NCBI GenBank assembly: GCA_902632555.1
Contig: CACPCZ010000005.1
Location: 1 to 64,000, forward strand
Reading direction: 5' to 3'
DNA from: an uncultured SAR86 cluster bacterium
GTDB lineage: Bacteria > Pseudomonadota > Gammaproteobacteria > Magnimaribacterales > D2472
DNA: 64,000 bases
Each line of letters begins with the position of its first letter. Within the stretch, counting starts at the first letter, position 1. The notes under the pieces were generated by a model. It saw nothing but the letters and a program-made list of their open reading frames with translations, was not told the origin of the DNA and did not search any database. Below are positions 51,372 to 61,186 of this stretch, one piece after another. The position numbers and the translations under genes are program-made.

Positions 51372-51980
51372 TTAATTTTTTAACTTTATTCCATTAAGTA
51401 TTATTGAAATAACTGAATTAGCAGATTCATCAGGTGTTTGCTTAATAGACTTTCTATTCTTTTCAGAGAGAAACTCTCTTCCAATGCTACTAAATAGTAT
51501 TGAGAATGATTTAGTATCAATTTTTATAATTTCTTTTTTTTCAATTGCTTCTTCTAAAAGTTTTTCTGTATATTCTGAAATAAAGTTTTCATGAAAATCT
51601 GCCATCTTTTTTGAGCCATCAATTTTTTCAATATCATTCATGAATTTATTAAATTTTGGTCCTACAGCTTGATTCACAATAAATAGATACTTTTCAAGTC
51701 TATCAATCGGTGATGATATTTTTGATACCGAATCAAAGGCATGTTTTCCAAGTTTTCTCAGAATGTTGTCCATCGTCATTAATATAAGTTTATTTTTGCT
51801 TGGCGCTATTTCATATAATGTCCTTAGTGAAATTTTTAGACTTGATGCTATTTCTGACATTGTTAAGTCTGGTACACCTTTCTCTAGCATTTTCTCAAGA
51901 GAATCAATTATTTCAGAGTGTCTTTTTGTAATTATTTTGGGTTTATTAACAACTATTCTTTCTTGAAAATCTGTATGCAT
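51372..51980 (-). CDS. TetR/AcrR-family transcriptional regulator
   Basis: VPDLTMSEIASSLKISLRTLYEIAPSKNKLILM helix-turn-helix. Confidence 0.84.
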   Translation of the reverse strand: MHTDFQERIVVNKPKIITKRHSEIIDSLEKMLEKGVPDLTMSEIASSLKISLRTLYEIAPSKNKLILMTMDNILRKLGKHAFDSVSKISSPIDRLEKYLFIVNQAVGPKFNKFMNDIEKIDGSKKMADFHENFISEYTEKLLEEAIEKKEIIKIDTKSFSILFSSIGREFLSEKNRKSIKQTPDESANSVISIILNGIKLKN

Positions 51981-51983
51981 TAT

Positions 51984-53906
51984 TTATTTTACAACCATTA
52001 ATAATGCGCCATTTTCAACTTGATCATTTACAGCAATTAATAACTGAGATACTGTTCCATCTTCAGATGCTTTAATTGAATGTTCCATTTTCATGGCCTC
52101 AAGAATTACAAGAGTATCACCAGCTTTTACTTTCTTTCCTTTTTTAACTTTTATTTCAATTACTTTACCTGGCATTGGAGCAACTAGACCTCCTGCGGTA
52201 ATCTCCTGTCCCGGAATTACAAATTTAGGCTTTATTGATAACATCACATCCCCAAAAGGCATATGAACTAGGATGTTTGATGATACCATTGTGACCCTAG
52301 AAAAATGTCTTTTAGATTCATAAACACAGTCAATTCCATCTTCATTTACTTTATGAATATATGCTGATTTTCCTGATGCAAATTTAAAAGTTCCATCTCT
52401 CATTAGCTCGTAATCTACTTTAATCTCCGAACCTTCGAATTCAAATGAAACACTTTGTGATGGAAGCCTCCCATTTGTCCAACCTGACGGCATAAATTTT
52501 GCAACATTAGAATTCATTCTATTGCTCTCTTGAATCCATAATGCTGCAATTGCTGTTGCATGTTCCAGAGACTCTTTTTGAATGACTAATTTTCTTGCTG
52601 GATCAACACGATCAATGAAATCTGATGTTGTATCTCCTTTAATAAATTCAGGGGTCTTTAGGCAATTAACTAAAAAATCTCTGTTAGTTTTGACACCTCC
52701 AATGTGGGCAGACTCTAACGCTTTTGCAAGCTTGCCAGCGGCATCAGTTCTATTAGGTGCATAAGTAATTATTTTCGCCAACATTGGATCAAAGTCTGTT
52801 CCAACAACTGTTCCTTTTGACACACCAGTATCCCATCTTGCATCTATGGTAGGGTCCTTTTCAAAAGCAATTAATGTTCCAATTTCAGGAAGGAAATCAT
52901 TATATGGATCTTCGGCATACAATCTAGCCTCTATTGCGGAACCATTCCATTTTATATCATCCTGCAAAAATTGAAGTTTCTCACCTCTAGCAACTTTTAA
53001 TTGTTCACTTACTAAATCTATACCTGTAACCTCCTCAGTAACTGGGTGTTCAACTTGCAGTCGAGTATTGACCTCTAAAAACCAAAACTCACCTGTCAAA
53101 TCATCAAATAAAAATTCAACAGTACCTGCCGATTCATACTTTATTTCTTTTGCTAATTTAACAGCTGCATCTCCCATTTTATTTCTTATTTCTTCAGAAA
53201 CCCTAGGTGAGGGCGATTCTTCAATAATTTTTTGATATCTTCTTTGTATAGAGCATTCTCTTTCACCAAGATGAACAACATTACCATGCGAGTCTCCTAG
53301 AATCTGAATTTCAATATGTCGTGATTTTTCAACATATCTTTCAATGAATATTCTTTCATCATTAAAACCATTTAGAGCTTCTCTTTGAGCACTTTCAATT
53401 GAATCTTTAAGCTCACTTGATTTATTGACTATACGCATTCCTTTTCCACCGCCACCTGCTGCAGCCTTAATAAGAAGTGGATATCCAATATTTTTAGCGT
53501 CTTTAGGACTCGAAGTCATTGGAAGTGTTGGAACACCAGCTCTAATAGCAAGCTCTTTTGCCTTTAACTTATCTCCCATAACTGAAATCACATGAGGAGA
53601 AGGACCAATCCAAACCAAACCTTCTTTTTTAACTTTTCTAGCAAATGATGAATTCTCTGACAGAAAACCATATCCGGGATGAATTGCTTGAGCACCAGTT
53701 TTTTTTGCAGCATTAATAATTTGGTTTCCATCAAGATATCCACCATCAGATAGTTTAATGGCTTCGTCAGCTTGTTTAACAAACAAAGCATCTTTATCTG
53801 CATCAACGTATACAGCAACAGAACGAATACCCATTTCTTTTGCAGTTTTAATAATCCTGCATGCAATTTCACCCCTGTTAGCAATCAGTACTGAATTAAA
53901 AATCAT
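51984..53906 (-). CDS. Acyl-CoA carboxylase biotin-carboxylase/biotin-carrier (alpha) subunit
   Basis: LIANRGEIACRIIKTAKEMG, AAAGGGGKGMR, NTRLQVEHPVTEEVTG, biotinyl EAMKMEH. Confidence 0.95.
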   Translation of the reverse strand: MIFNSVLIANRGEIACRIIKTAKEMGIRSVAVYVDADKDALFVKQADEAIKLSDGGYLDGNQIINAAKKTGAQAIHPGYGFLSENSSFARKVKKEGLVWIGPSPHVISVMGDKLKAKELAIRAGVPTLPMTSSPKDAKNIGYPLLIKAAAGGGGKGMRIVNKSSELKDSIESAQREALNGFNDERIFIERYVEKSRHIEIQILGDSHGNVVHLGERECSIQRRYQKIIEESPSPRVSEEIRNKMGDAAVKLAKEIKYESAGTVEFLFDDLTGEFWFLEVNTRLQVEHPVTEEVTGIDLVSEQLKVARGEKLQFLQDDIKWNGSAIEARLYAEDPYNDFLPEIGTLIAFEKDPTIDARWDTGVSKGTVVGTDFDPMLAKIITYAPNRTDAAGKLAKALESAHIGGVKTNRDFLVNCLKTPEFIKGDTTSDFIDRVDPARKLVIQKESLEHATAIAALWIQESNRMNSNVAKFMPSGWTNGRLPSQSVSFEFEGSEIKVDYELMRDGTFKFASGKSAYIHKVNEDGIDCVYESKRHFSRVTMVSSNILVHMPFGDVMLSIKPKFVIPGQEITAGGLVAPMPGKVIEIKVKKGKKVKAGDTLVILEAMKMEHSIKASEDGTVSQLLIAVNDQVENGALLMVVK

Positions 53907-55564
53907 AGTCTAAATACTCCGTATTCTTTCGCGCCTTCAACTTCATTGTTATTAACTATTGATAAACAAAAACCTATAACGTCTCGAGTATCTCTCGGAT
54001 CAATAATTCCATCATCTGTTAGCATGCTGCTTGCTACAAGCCCATGTGATAACTTTTCTAAATAATCAACAACCATTTCTTTTAACTGTTTATCAGCTTT
54101 ATTATCGAACTTTTTACCGTCTCTCTTGGCTTTGGCTTTTCTAACTATGGACATAACACCAGCCATTTGCTCAGGACCCATGACAGCAATTTTTGCTGTC
54201 GGCCATAAAAAAGTAAATCTATTATTGTAGGCTTTTCCAGACATTGCATAAGTTCCAGCGCCATATGAGGCACCAACGATAAATGTTATATGAGGTACAG
54301 TCGAGTTAGAGACAGCATTTATGAGCTGTGATCCCTTTTTAATTATTCCTTGTCTTTCAAAGTCTTTACCAACTAAGAAACCAGTAACGTTATGTAAAAA
54401 AATTAAAGGTATATCTCTTTTATTACATAACTGAATAAAACTGGCGCCTTTTTCAGCTGATTCAGGATATATAGGTCCATTGTTACCTATTATTCCGATT
54501 TGATAGCCATGAACAGAAGCCCATCCGCAGACTAGTGAAGAACCATACAATGGTTTAAATTCCTCAAATTTTGATCCATCAGTAAATCTTGCAATAATTT
54601 CTCTTATATCAACGGCAGATTTTAGATCTTCACTTAAAATACCCAGTAACTCCTCCTTATTATATTTTGGCTCAGTGCTTTTTATTGTTGGTTCAAGTCC
54701 TTTCTTGCTCCAATTCAAATGAGAAACTACTTCTCTGCATATTCTTAAAGCATCCATTTCATCTTCAGCTAAATAATCAGATAAACCTGAGATTTCAGAA
54801 TGCATTTGTGCTCCTCCGAGAGTTTCATCATCTGACTCTTCACCAGTTGCCATTTTTACAAGAGGAGGCCCAGCTAAAAATGCTTTCGATTGATCTTTAA
54901 TAAAAATATTATAGTCTGACATTCCAGGCTGATAAGCACCACCAGCAGTGGACGAACCGAATACTACAGATATTACTGGTATTCTTAATTTAGATAATTC
55001 AGTCATTTCATAGAAAAATCTACCTGTAGATGCAAAATGAGATTGTTGAAGAGTAGGGGCAATTGGAGGTTCACCACCCCCGCCAATATTTGATACATTT
55101 AGATCGCCACCAGCAGATTCTACAAAACTTATAAAAGGTATCTTATTATCTCTAGAAATTTCGATTGCTCTTTTCCATTTCTCAGCAACATATACTGTCA
55201 TAGCTCCAGCTTTGACAGAAGGGTCGTTTGCAAAGATCACACATTCAACTCCTGAAATTATTCCAATACCTGAAACACACCCACCACCAACATTATAGTT
55301 ATTAGTTCCATAAGCGGCATAAGGCTGTATCTCTAAGAAAGGACTATCAGGATCTAAAACATTCATTACTCTGTGTCTTACAGGCATCTTGCCTCTTTTT
55401 GCTAGACGTTCGTGATGATGCATCCCACCTCCAATTTCGGCAAGATCTAAAAGCCCCTCAAGAAACTTCAGCTTTTCAAGCATCATTTCTTTATTCTTGA
55501 TAAATTGATCAGAGTTTATATCAATATTTGATTTTAATTTTGGAGCAATATTTTTTTTCTTCAT
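53903..55564 (-). CDS. Acyl-CoA carboxylase carboxyltransferase (beta) subunit
   Basis: VVFGSSTAGGAYQPGMSDYNIFIKDQSKAFLAGPPLVKMATGE; NVTGFLVGKDFE; ATGA overlap with alpha subunit. Confidence 0.93.
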   Translation of the reverse strand: MKKKNIAPKLKSNIDINSDQFIKNKEMMLEKLKFLEGLLDLAEIGGGMHHHERLAKRGKMPVRHRVMNVLDPDSPFLEIQPYAAYGTNNYNVGGGCVSGIGIISGVECVIFANDPSVKAGAMTVYVAEKWKRAIEISRDNKIPFISFVESAGGDLNVSNIGGGGEPPIAPTLQQSHFASTGRFFYEMTELSKLRIPVISVVFGSSTAGGAYQPGMSDYNIFIKDQSKAFLAGPPLVKMATGEESDDETLGGAQMHSEISGLSDYLAEDEMDALRICREVVSHLNWSKKGLEPTIKSTEPKYNKEELLGILSEDLKSAVDIREIIARFTDGSKFEEFKPLYGSSLVCGWASVHGYQIGIIGNNGPIYPESAEKGASFIQLCNKRDIPLIFLHNVTGFLVGKDFERQGIIKKGSQLINAVSNSTVPHITFIVGASYGAGTYAMSGKAYNNRFTFLWPTAKIAVMGPEQMAGVMSIVRKAKAKRDGKKFDNKADKQLKEMVVDYLEKLSHGLVASSMLTDDGIIDPRDTRDVIGFCLSIVNNNEVEGAKEYGVFRL

Positions 55565-55659
55565 AGAACAATAATTAATAAGGGCAGATTATGGTAATAT
55601 ATTATCATTAATATTACCACTATTTAAAGGTAGAATACCCCAATCTAAATTTAATAATA

Positions 55660-56280
55660 ATGATAAAAATATACGGAACAGAGAACTCCAGGGCTGTAAG
55701 GCCTATATGGACTGCAGAAGAAATGGGCCTAGATTACGAATTAATAATGATGCCATTTCCTCCGAGAGTCTTCATGAAAGAATATTTAGATATTAATATG
55801 CTTGGCACAATACCTTATTTAATTGATGGTGATATTGAGATGACAGAGTCAGTTGCAATATCTCAGTATCTTGTTGAAAAATATGGACCTACTGACCTTC
55901 AAGTCAGACCTGACGAAGAAGACTATCCTCTTTATTTAAATTGGTTATTCCATGCAGATGCTACTCTTACATTTCCTCAAACTGTTGTACTTAGATATAA
56001 GATTCAAGAGCCTGGAGTTGCAGATGCTGCAGTTGAAGGTTACAGCAGGTGGTTTGTTTCAAGATTGAAACTTCTTGAAAAATCATTAGAAAATAGAGAG
56101 TATTTATGCTCAAACAGATTTACTATTGCTGACATATGTGTAAGTTATGCAATAAATCTTGCAGAGGCCCTTGGAATTGAACAAGCATTTAAACCAAACA
56201 TTAAAAGATGGTCTGAAAAATTATTCGCAAGGCCAGCATTTATTAAAAGCAAAGGATATAAATATGAACCTGAAAAGTAA
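55660..56280 (+). CDS. Glutathione S-transferase family protein
   Basis: N-terminal thioredoxin-fold IKIYGTENSRAVRPIWTAEEMGLDYE, GTIPYLIDGDIEMTESVAISQYLVEKY. Confidence 0.9.
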   Translation: MIKIYGTENSRAVRPIWTAEEMGLDYELIMMPFPPRVFMKEYLDINMLGTIPYLIDGDIEMTESVAISQYLVEKYGPTDLQVRPDEEDYPLYLNWLFHADATLTFPQTVVLRYKIQEPGVADAAVEGYSRWFVSRLKLLEKSLENREYLCSNRFTIADICVSYAINLAEALGIEQAFKPNIKRWSEKLFARPAFIKSKGYKYEPEK

Positions 56281-57523
56281 ATTTAATTACAGCGTACTTA
56301 TACTAGCTTTTTTTTCCTCATTATTAATAGCTAATCAGACAAATCATATTCAAACAATTTATTTAGGCTCAGGATGTTTTTGGGGAGCTGAAAAAGGTTA
56401 TGAATCATTAAATGGAGTTATTGATGCTGAATCAGGCTATGCAAATGGTTATGGCATAAATCCGGACTATAGGTCAATTATTCAATTAAAAAATAAATTT
56501 AATTCAGATAATTTCGCAGAGGTTGTAAAAGTTACTTTTAATTCAAACTTTATTAGTTTGGAGGAAATTTTAATTCACTTTTTTGAGACACATGATCCAA
56601 CACAATATAACAGACAAGGTAATGATATAGGAACTCAATACCGATCAACAATTTTGTTTACAAATGAAGATCAAAAAAAACTTTCAGAATCATTAAAAGA
56701 TGAGTTTCAAATACTATTAAGTGAAAATGGTTATGGAAAAATCAAGACCAAGATCGAGCCTTTAGAAAATTTTTATTTAGCTGAAGAATATCATCAAGAT
56801 TATTTGAAAAAAAATCCTAATGGATATTGTCCAGATCTTTCAACTGGAATAGTTTTTAACAAAGAAGAGATACCTATAATTGATAATTCTCAATTACAAG
56901 TTGGTAAACAAATATTAGTTCTTGATTCAAGAAACTACTGTCCATATTGTGAAAAATTGAAGCTAGATGTTACAGATGAATATAAAGGTAGTATACCTAT
57001 AAGCTACAGAACATCAGATCAGTTGCAAGGACTTGAAATCAATTCTCCTACCTGGGCAACTCCTTCAATTTTATTTCTTGAAAATGGAATTGAAGTCTTT
57101 GCTCATCAAGGATATCTTGATGCAAAAGAATTCTATAAATTATTAGGTAAATTTAAGCTTGGTAAAACAGAGGCTTATAATGTAGCCTTTAATGAAGGCA
57201 CAGATGCCAGATTTTGCAGGGAGTATCAAATATTTAAAAATACTCCTGATGGAGTATTTGTTGATAAATTAAGTGGTGCTCCACTTTTTGATACCAGAGA
57301 TAGGTTTGTCTCAAGGTCGGGCTGGTTATCATTCACTAGTCCAGTTGAGGGCTCAGTTTATGAGCTACCTGATAATAGATATGGAATGAGACGAACAGAA
57401 ATACGGTCAGTTTCTAGTGATATCCATTTAGGTCATGTTTTTGATGATGGGCCAAATGGCATGCCAAGATATTGTATCAATGCAACTGTTTTAGAGTTTT
57501 TGCCAAGAGCTAAAAGTACATAA
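56264..57523 (+). CDS. msrAB: Periplasmic MsrA-thioredoxin-like-MsrB fusion (peptide methionine sulfoxide reductase)
   Basis: Start at internal ATG with signal peptide MNLKSKFNYSVLILAFFSSLLIA; MsrA GSGCFWGAEKGYE; CPYC and cis-Pro TPSILFLENG; MsrB SGWLSFTSP...RYCINATVLEF. Confidence 0.88.
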   Translation: MNLKSKFNYSVLILAFFSSLLIANQTNHIQTIYLGSGCFWGAEKGYESLNGVIDAESGYANGYGINPDYRSIIQLKNKFNSDNFAEVVKVTFNSNFISLEEILIHFFETHDPTQYNRQGNDIGTQYRSTILFTNEDQKKLSESLKDEFQILLSENGYGKIKTKIEPLENFYLAEEYHQDYLKKNPNGYCPDLSTGIVFNKEEIPIIDNSQLQVGKQILVLDSRNYCPYCEKLKLDVTDEYKGSIPISYRTSDQLQGLEINSPTWATPSILFLENGIEVFAHQGYLDAKEFYKLLGKFKLGKTEAYNVAFNEGTDARFCREYQIFKNTPDGVFVDKLSGAPLFDTRDRFVSRSGWLSFTSPVEGSVYELPDNRYGMRRTEIRSVSSDIHLGHVFDDGPNGMPRYCINATVLEFLPRAKST

Positions 57524-59464
57524 TTAATAACTTTTACCAAACCCAAAGTCATATGTTGGACTTTCACTATCATCAGGAAGATCTTCTTTTTGATTAATAA
57601 CAGCATTCATTGATGATGGTATCTCAAATGGCAGCTTGCCACTTGGATTAAAATGCCCAAAGATTGCCTCAAATATTACCTCATCAAGAACACCAAATGT
57701 ACCAATTAATCCTGATGAGAGATCTTTAATTTCATGCAGTATTGCAGGCCTATTTAAATCTACAACTACAATTAATTTTCCATTTTGAGAATATTTTCTT
57801 ATTTTATTTAAAATTTCTTCATTAAAATTTAAATCTCCATTTGGAAATAATGTACTGAGAAAATTATCAAACATCCTATTTAATCCAGACTCCTGATTTC
57901 CATTAAAAACAGTGTGAACATACATTATTGTTACATCAGCTTTTGATGGATCGTTGACGATCTCTCCAAAACGAGAAGCCGTATCTATGTCCAATCCTTC
58001 AACAAAAACCTTCTGATCTTTTTTAAGAGGCAAAACCCCATCATTTTCAAGCAAAACAATTGATTTTCTTTGAGCATCAAGTCCAGCTTGAATATTTTTT
58101 TTAGTTGCTACATTTTTGTCTACATCATTAATCTCTACATAAGGATTATCAAACAAGCCTAATTCAAATTTATTAATAAGTATTCTTCTTACAGAATCAT
58201 TAATAAGATCTATTGGTATCTCATTTTCATTAACTAACTCAATAATATGCTCTGGATCATCCTCACCACCATATTGATCAATACCTGCAAGAAGAGATTT
58301 TTTATATCGATCTTTAATTGATAAATTTTCAACACCCCAATGTCTACCAGTAATTATTCCCCAGTCAGCACAAATTACTCCTTTATATCCAAGTTCATCT
58401 CTTAAAAGATCAGTCAGGATGTATTTATTAAATCCCATTGCAACGTCGTCATCAGTAACTCCAAGAGGAATGCCGTAGTAGGGCATGATTACTTTCAAAT
58501 TATTTTTTATAGCCTCTTTAAACGGCAACAAATGATATTCAAAATTATTAGCAGGATAAGTTTGATTTCTACCACTAAATAAATGAGGATCGAGACCGTC
58601 TTGCTGAGGACCACCACCAGGAAAGTGTTTGACCATTGTATGAACACTCTCATTCGAAATATTAACCCCTTGAAAACCTTTCATATAAGCAGTTGTCATT
58701 TTTGACGATAGGACTGCATTAGAACCAAAGGTTCCAAAATTTCTTGCCCATCTTGGCTCAGTTGCTAAGTCTGACATCGGATGAAGTGCTGTTCGTATTC
58801 CTACCGCCGTGTATTCCTCTCTAGCAATTTTTGCAAAATCATAAATTATTTTAGGATCATTTGTTGCAGCAAAACCTAGTTGAGATGGCCATTTTGAAAA
58901 TCCATCAACTGAAAAAGAAGCTATTCCACCACCTTTCGGAACCTCATGAATAGGATCTGAGCTGATAGTAATTGGAATCCCTAATCTTGTCTTTGAAGCA
59001 ACTTTTTGAAAATGATTAATTTTTTCAGCAAGTGCTATGGGACTAGGATTACCATATAAATTAAAGTGTGTAATATTATCCAAAGCAATCTTTGCTTCAG
59101 TAAGGCTGTTTCCTCTTATTGCAATTTCGTAAATTAACATCCATATATCCGGTTTAAGGGTAAATGGAGGATGAAACATTTGACCAATTTTTTCCTCTAA
59201 AGTCATTTTTTCTAAAAGATCAATTGTTCTTAATTCTGAACTTAATCTATGATCTTCATAAATATCAAGGGTGTTATTTTTGTTAAGATCTCTGAATGAG
59301 TAATCTCCATACTTTAAAAGGGATGGCTCTTTATAAAGTACGCTATTAACTTTTATGATTTGAAAAGGCTTATATAAGTTTATCAATGAAAATGCTGATA
59401 ACATCAACAGCAAAATTATCAAAATAAAAGAGATATTTTTTAAGAGTGATATACCTCTGTTCAA
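57524..59464 (-). CDS. Glycoside hydrolase family 3 protein, N-terminally membrane anchored or secreted
   Basis: MTLEEKIGQMFHP, MVKHFPGGGPQQDGLDPH, GVICADWGIITG, QRKSIVLLENDGVLPLKKD. Confidence 0.93.
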   Translation of the reverse strand: MNRGISLLKNISFILIILLLMLSAFSLINLYKPFQIIKVNSVLYKEPSLLKYGDYSFRDLNKNNTLDIYEDHRLSSELRTIDLLEKMTLEEKIGQMFHPPFTLKPDIWMLIYEIAIRGNSLTEAKIALDNITHFNLYGNPSPIALAEKINHFQKVASKTRLGIPITISSDPIHEVPKGGGIASFSVDGFSKWPSQLGFAATNDPKIIYDFAKIAREEYTAVGIRTALHPMSDLATEPRWARNFGTFGSNAVLSSKMTTAYMKGFQGVNISNESVHTMVKHFPGGGPQQDGLDPHLFSGRNQTYPANNFEYHLLPFKEAIKNNLKVIMPYYGIPLGVTDDDVAMGFNKYILTDLLRDELGYKGVICADWGIITGRHWGVENLSIKDRYKKSLLAGIDQYGGEDDPEHIIELVNENEIPIDLINDSVRRILINKFELGLFDNPYVEINDVDKNVATKKNIQAGLDAQRKSIVLLENDGVLPLKKDQKVFVEGLDIDTASRFGEIVNDPSKADVTIMYVHTVFNGNQESGLNRMFDNFLSTLFPNGDLNFNEEILNKIRKYSQNGKLIVVVDLNRPAILHEIKDLSSGLIGTFGVLDEVIFEAIFGHFNPSGKLPFEIPSSMNAVINQKEDLPDDSESPTYDFGFGKSY

Positions 59465-59480
59465 AATAGGTTATCCAATT

Positions 59481-60638
59481 TTAATTATCTGAAAAGAAAC
59501 CATTAATCCTCTCATAAGAATCTATGAATTCTTCTTTAAATTTTTGAACAGTTTGTCCCGCAGTAATAGTTTCGTTAACCAAGCCTATGCCTTGACCAAC
59601 CCAATATGTCTCTAGCTGTTTTGCACCTTCATGACCTATAGCAGCTTGATCTGCGACTTTTTTAAGAGCGGGCTCACTCACCATAGTTTGAAGCGGCATT
59701 GGAAGTGGTTCTGGTGCATCTTTGCCTTCCCAAGCTTCAACCCATGGTGAAGACAATTGTCTTGAATGTTTACCTGTTCTACTTTTTGATCTAACAGTAT
59801 GACTTGATGAAGCTGCAATCATTTTCTCTTTAATATTATCTGAAGTTTCTGCTTCAGTAGTGGGTAGAAATACTGATGCACACCATACGCCGTCAGCACC
59901 CATTGCCATAACACCAGCCATTTGCTCACCTGTACAAATACCTCCAGCGGCAAGTATTGGCACATCACCATATTCTTTTAAAGCTCTTCTCACTTCAGGA
60001 ACTAAAACCATTGTTGAAACGCTCCCGCAATGTCCACCACCCTCAGTACCTGATACTACTATAATATCTACACCAGCTTCAGCTTGCTTTACTGCATGTT
60101 GTTTTGCTCCAACCAATGCAGCAACAGGAACATTATTAGCTTTACCCATTTCTAACATCCATTTTGGAGGGACTCCAAGAGCATTAGCTACTAGACTTAT
60201 TGGATGAGCAAAAGCAACCTCAAGCACTTCTTTGGCCCCATCAAGTCCGGCACCAAGTACGCCATTTGAATTAGTTTCTAACTTTCTAGAATATTCGTTA
60301 TCCCTCAAGTCAGCTGCATCTAAATCATGTTGCTCAAGAACATCTGCTCGAAATTCCCTATGTTCTTGAGGAATCATTGCTCTGAGATCGTCAGTTGAAA
60401 GATTTTCTCCTTTACCTACGTACGAATTTGGAACTAAAACATCTACACCATAAGGTTTACCATCAACGTGCTCGTCAATCCAATTCAACTCAATTTCTAA
60501 TTTTTCTGGCGTAAGTCCAACAGCACCCAAAACACCCATACCACCTGCCTTTGAAACAGCAGCAACAACATCTCTGCAATGGCTGAAAGCAACTAAAGGA
60601 AATTCAATTCCAAGTAAATCGCAAATTTGTGATTTCAT
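59481..60638 (-). CDS. Nitronate monooxygenase / NAD(P)H-dependent flavin oxidoreductase
   Basis: AAVSKAGGMGVLGAVGLTPEKL, IIVVSGTEGGGHCGSVSTMVLVPEV, ILAAGGICTGEQMAGVMAMGADGVW. Confidence 0.9.
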   Translation of the reverse strand: MKSQICDLLGIEFPLVAFSHCRDVVAAVSKAGGMGVLGAVGLTPEKLEIELNWIDEHVDGKPYGVDVLVPNSYVGKGENLSTDDLRAMIPQEHREFRADVLEQHDLDAADLRDNEYSRKLETNSNGVLGAGLDGAKEVLEVAFAHPISLVANALGVPPKWMLEMGKANNVPVAALVGAKQHAVKQAEAGVDIIVVSGTEGGGHCGSVSTMVLVPEVRRALKEYGDVPILAAGGICTGEQMAGVMAMGADGVWCASVFLPTTEAETSDNIKEKMIAASSSHTVRSKSRTGKHSRQLSSPWVEAWEGKDAPEPLPMPLQTMVSEPALKKVADQAAIGHEGAKQLETYWVGQGIGLVNETITAGQTVQKFKEEFIDSYERINGFFSDN

Positions 60639-60697
60639 TTTTACTCCTCAATTGTTCATACATAGTTTATATTAACTACTTTAGGATAATTTACAAA

Positions 60698-61186
60698 ATG
60701 AATAAATTTACTGTTCCAGATATTTGCGATGAATTTGAGGATAAAATTCAAATAGGTGATTTGTTCCTAAGTTCATACGGTTTACAAGAAAAGTTTTACG
60801 GAAAAATTCAAACTGCAAGGTGCGAACATTCAAACAAAGTTGTAAAAGAAATAGTTGCTCAAAACGGAGAGGATATGGTCTTATTTATTCAGCATACCGG
60901 TATCGAAAAATGCTCAATGGTTGGAGATCAAATTGCACAAATGGCATATGAAAATGGATGGAAAGGAATTATTACTAATGGATATATTCGAGATGCAGAA
61001 GTTATAAAAGAAATACCAATCGGAGTATATGCATTAAATACATACCCAAAAAAAACTAATAAATCTATTGGAGTTGGAGAGATAGGTGTGAACCTTGAAT
61101 TTGATAAATTTATTGTAAGGCCAGATGAGTGGGTATATGTTGATACTAATGGATGGGTAATTTCCGAAGAGGAGCTAGAATTTTAA
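60698..61186 (+). CDS. rraA: RraA-family protein (regulator of ribonuclease E activity A)
   Basis: VPDICDEFEDKIQI...F..YG...KFYGKIQTARC, GWKGIITNGYIRDAEVIKEIPIGVYAL; start at internal Met, the listed start overlaps the divergent gene. Confidence 0.92.
   Translation: MNKFTVPDICDEFEDKIQIGDLFLSSYGLQEKFYGKIQTARCEHSNKVVKEIVAQNGEDMVLFIQHTGIEKCSMVGDQIAQMAYENGWKGIITNGYIRDAEVIKEIPIGVYALNTYPKKTNKSIGVGEIGVNLEFDKFIVRPDEWVYVDTNGWVISEEELEF

Noticed and set aside
59860-60207. 115-aa plus-strand ORF
   Set aside because: Antisense to the nitronate monooxygenase gene; low-complexity shadow ORF.
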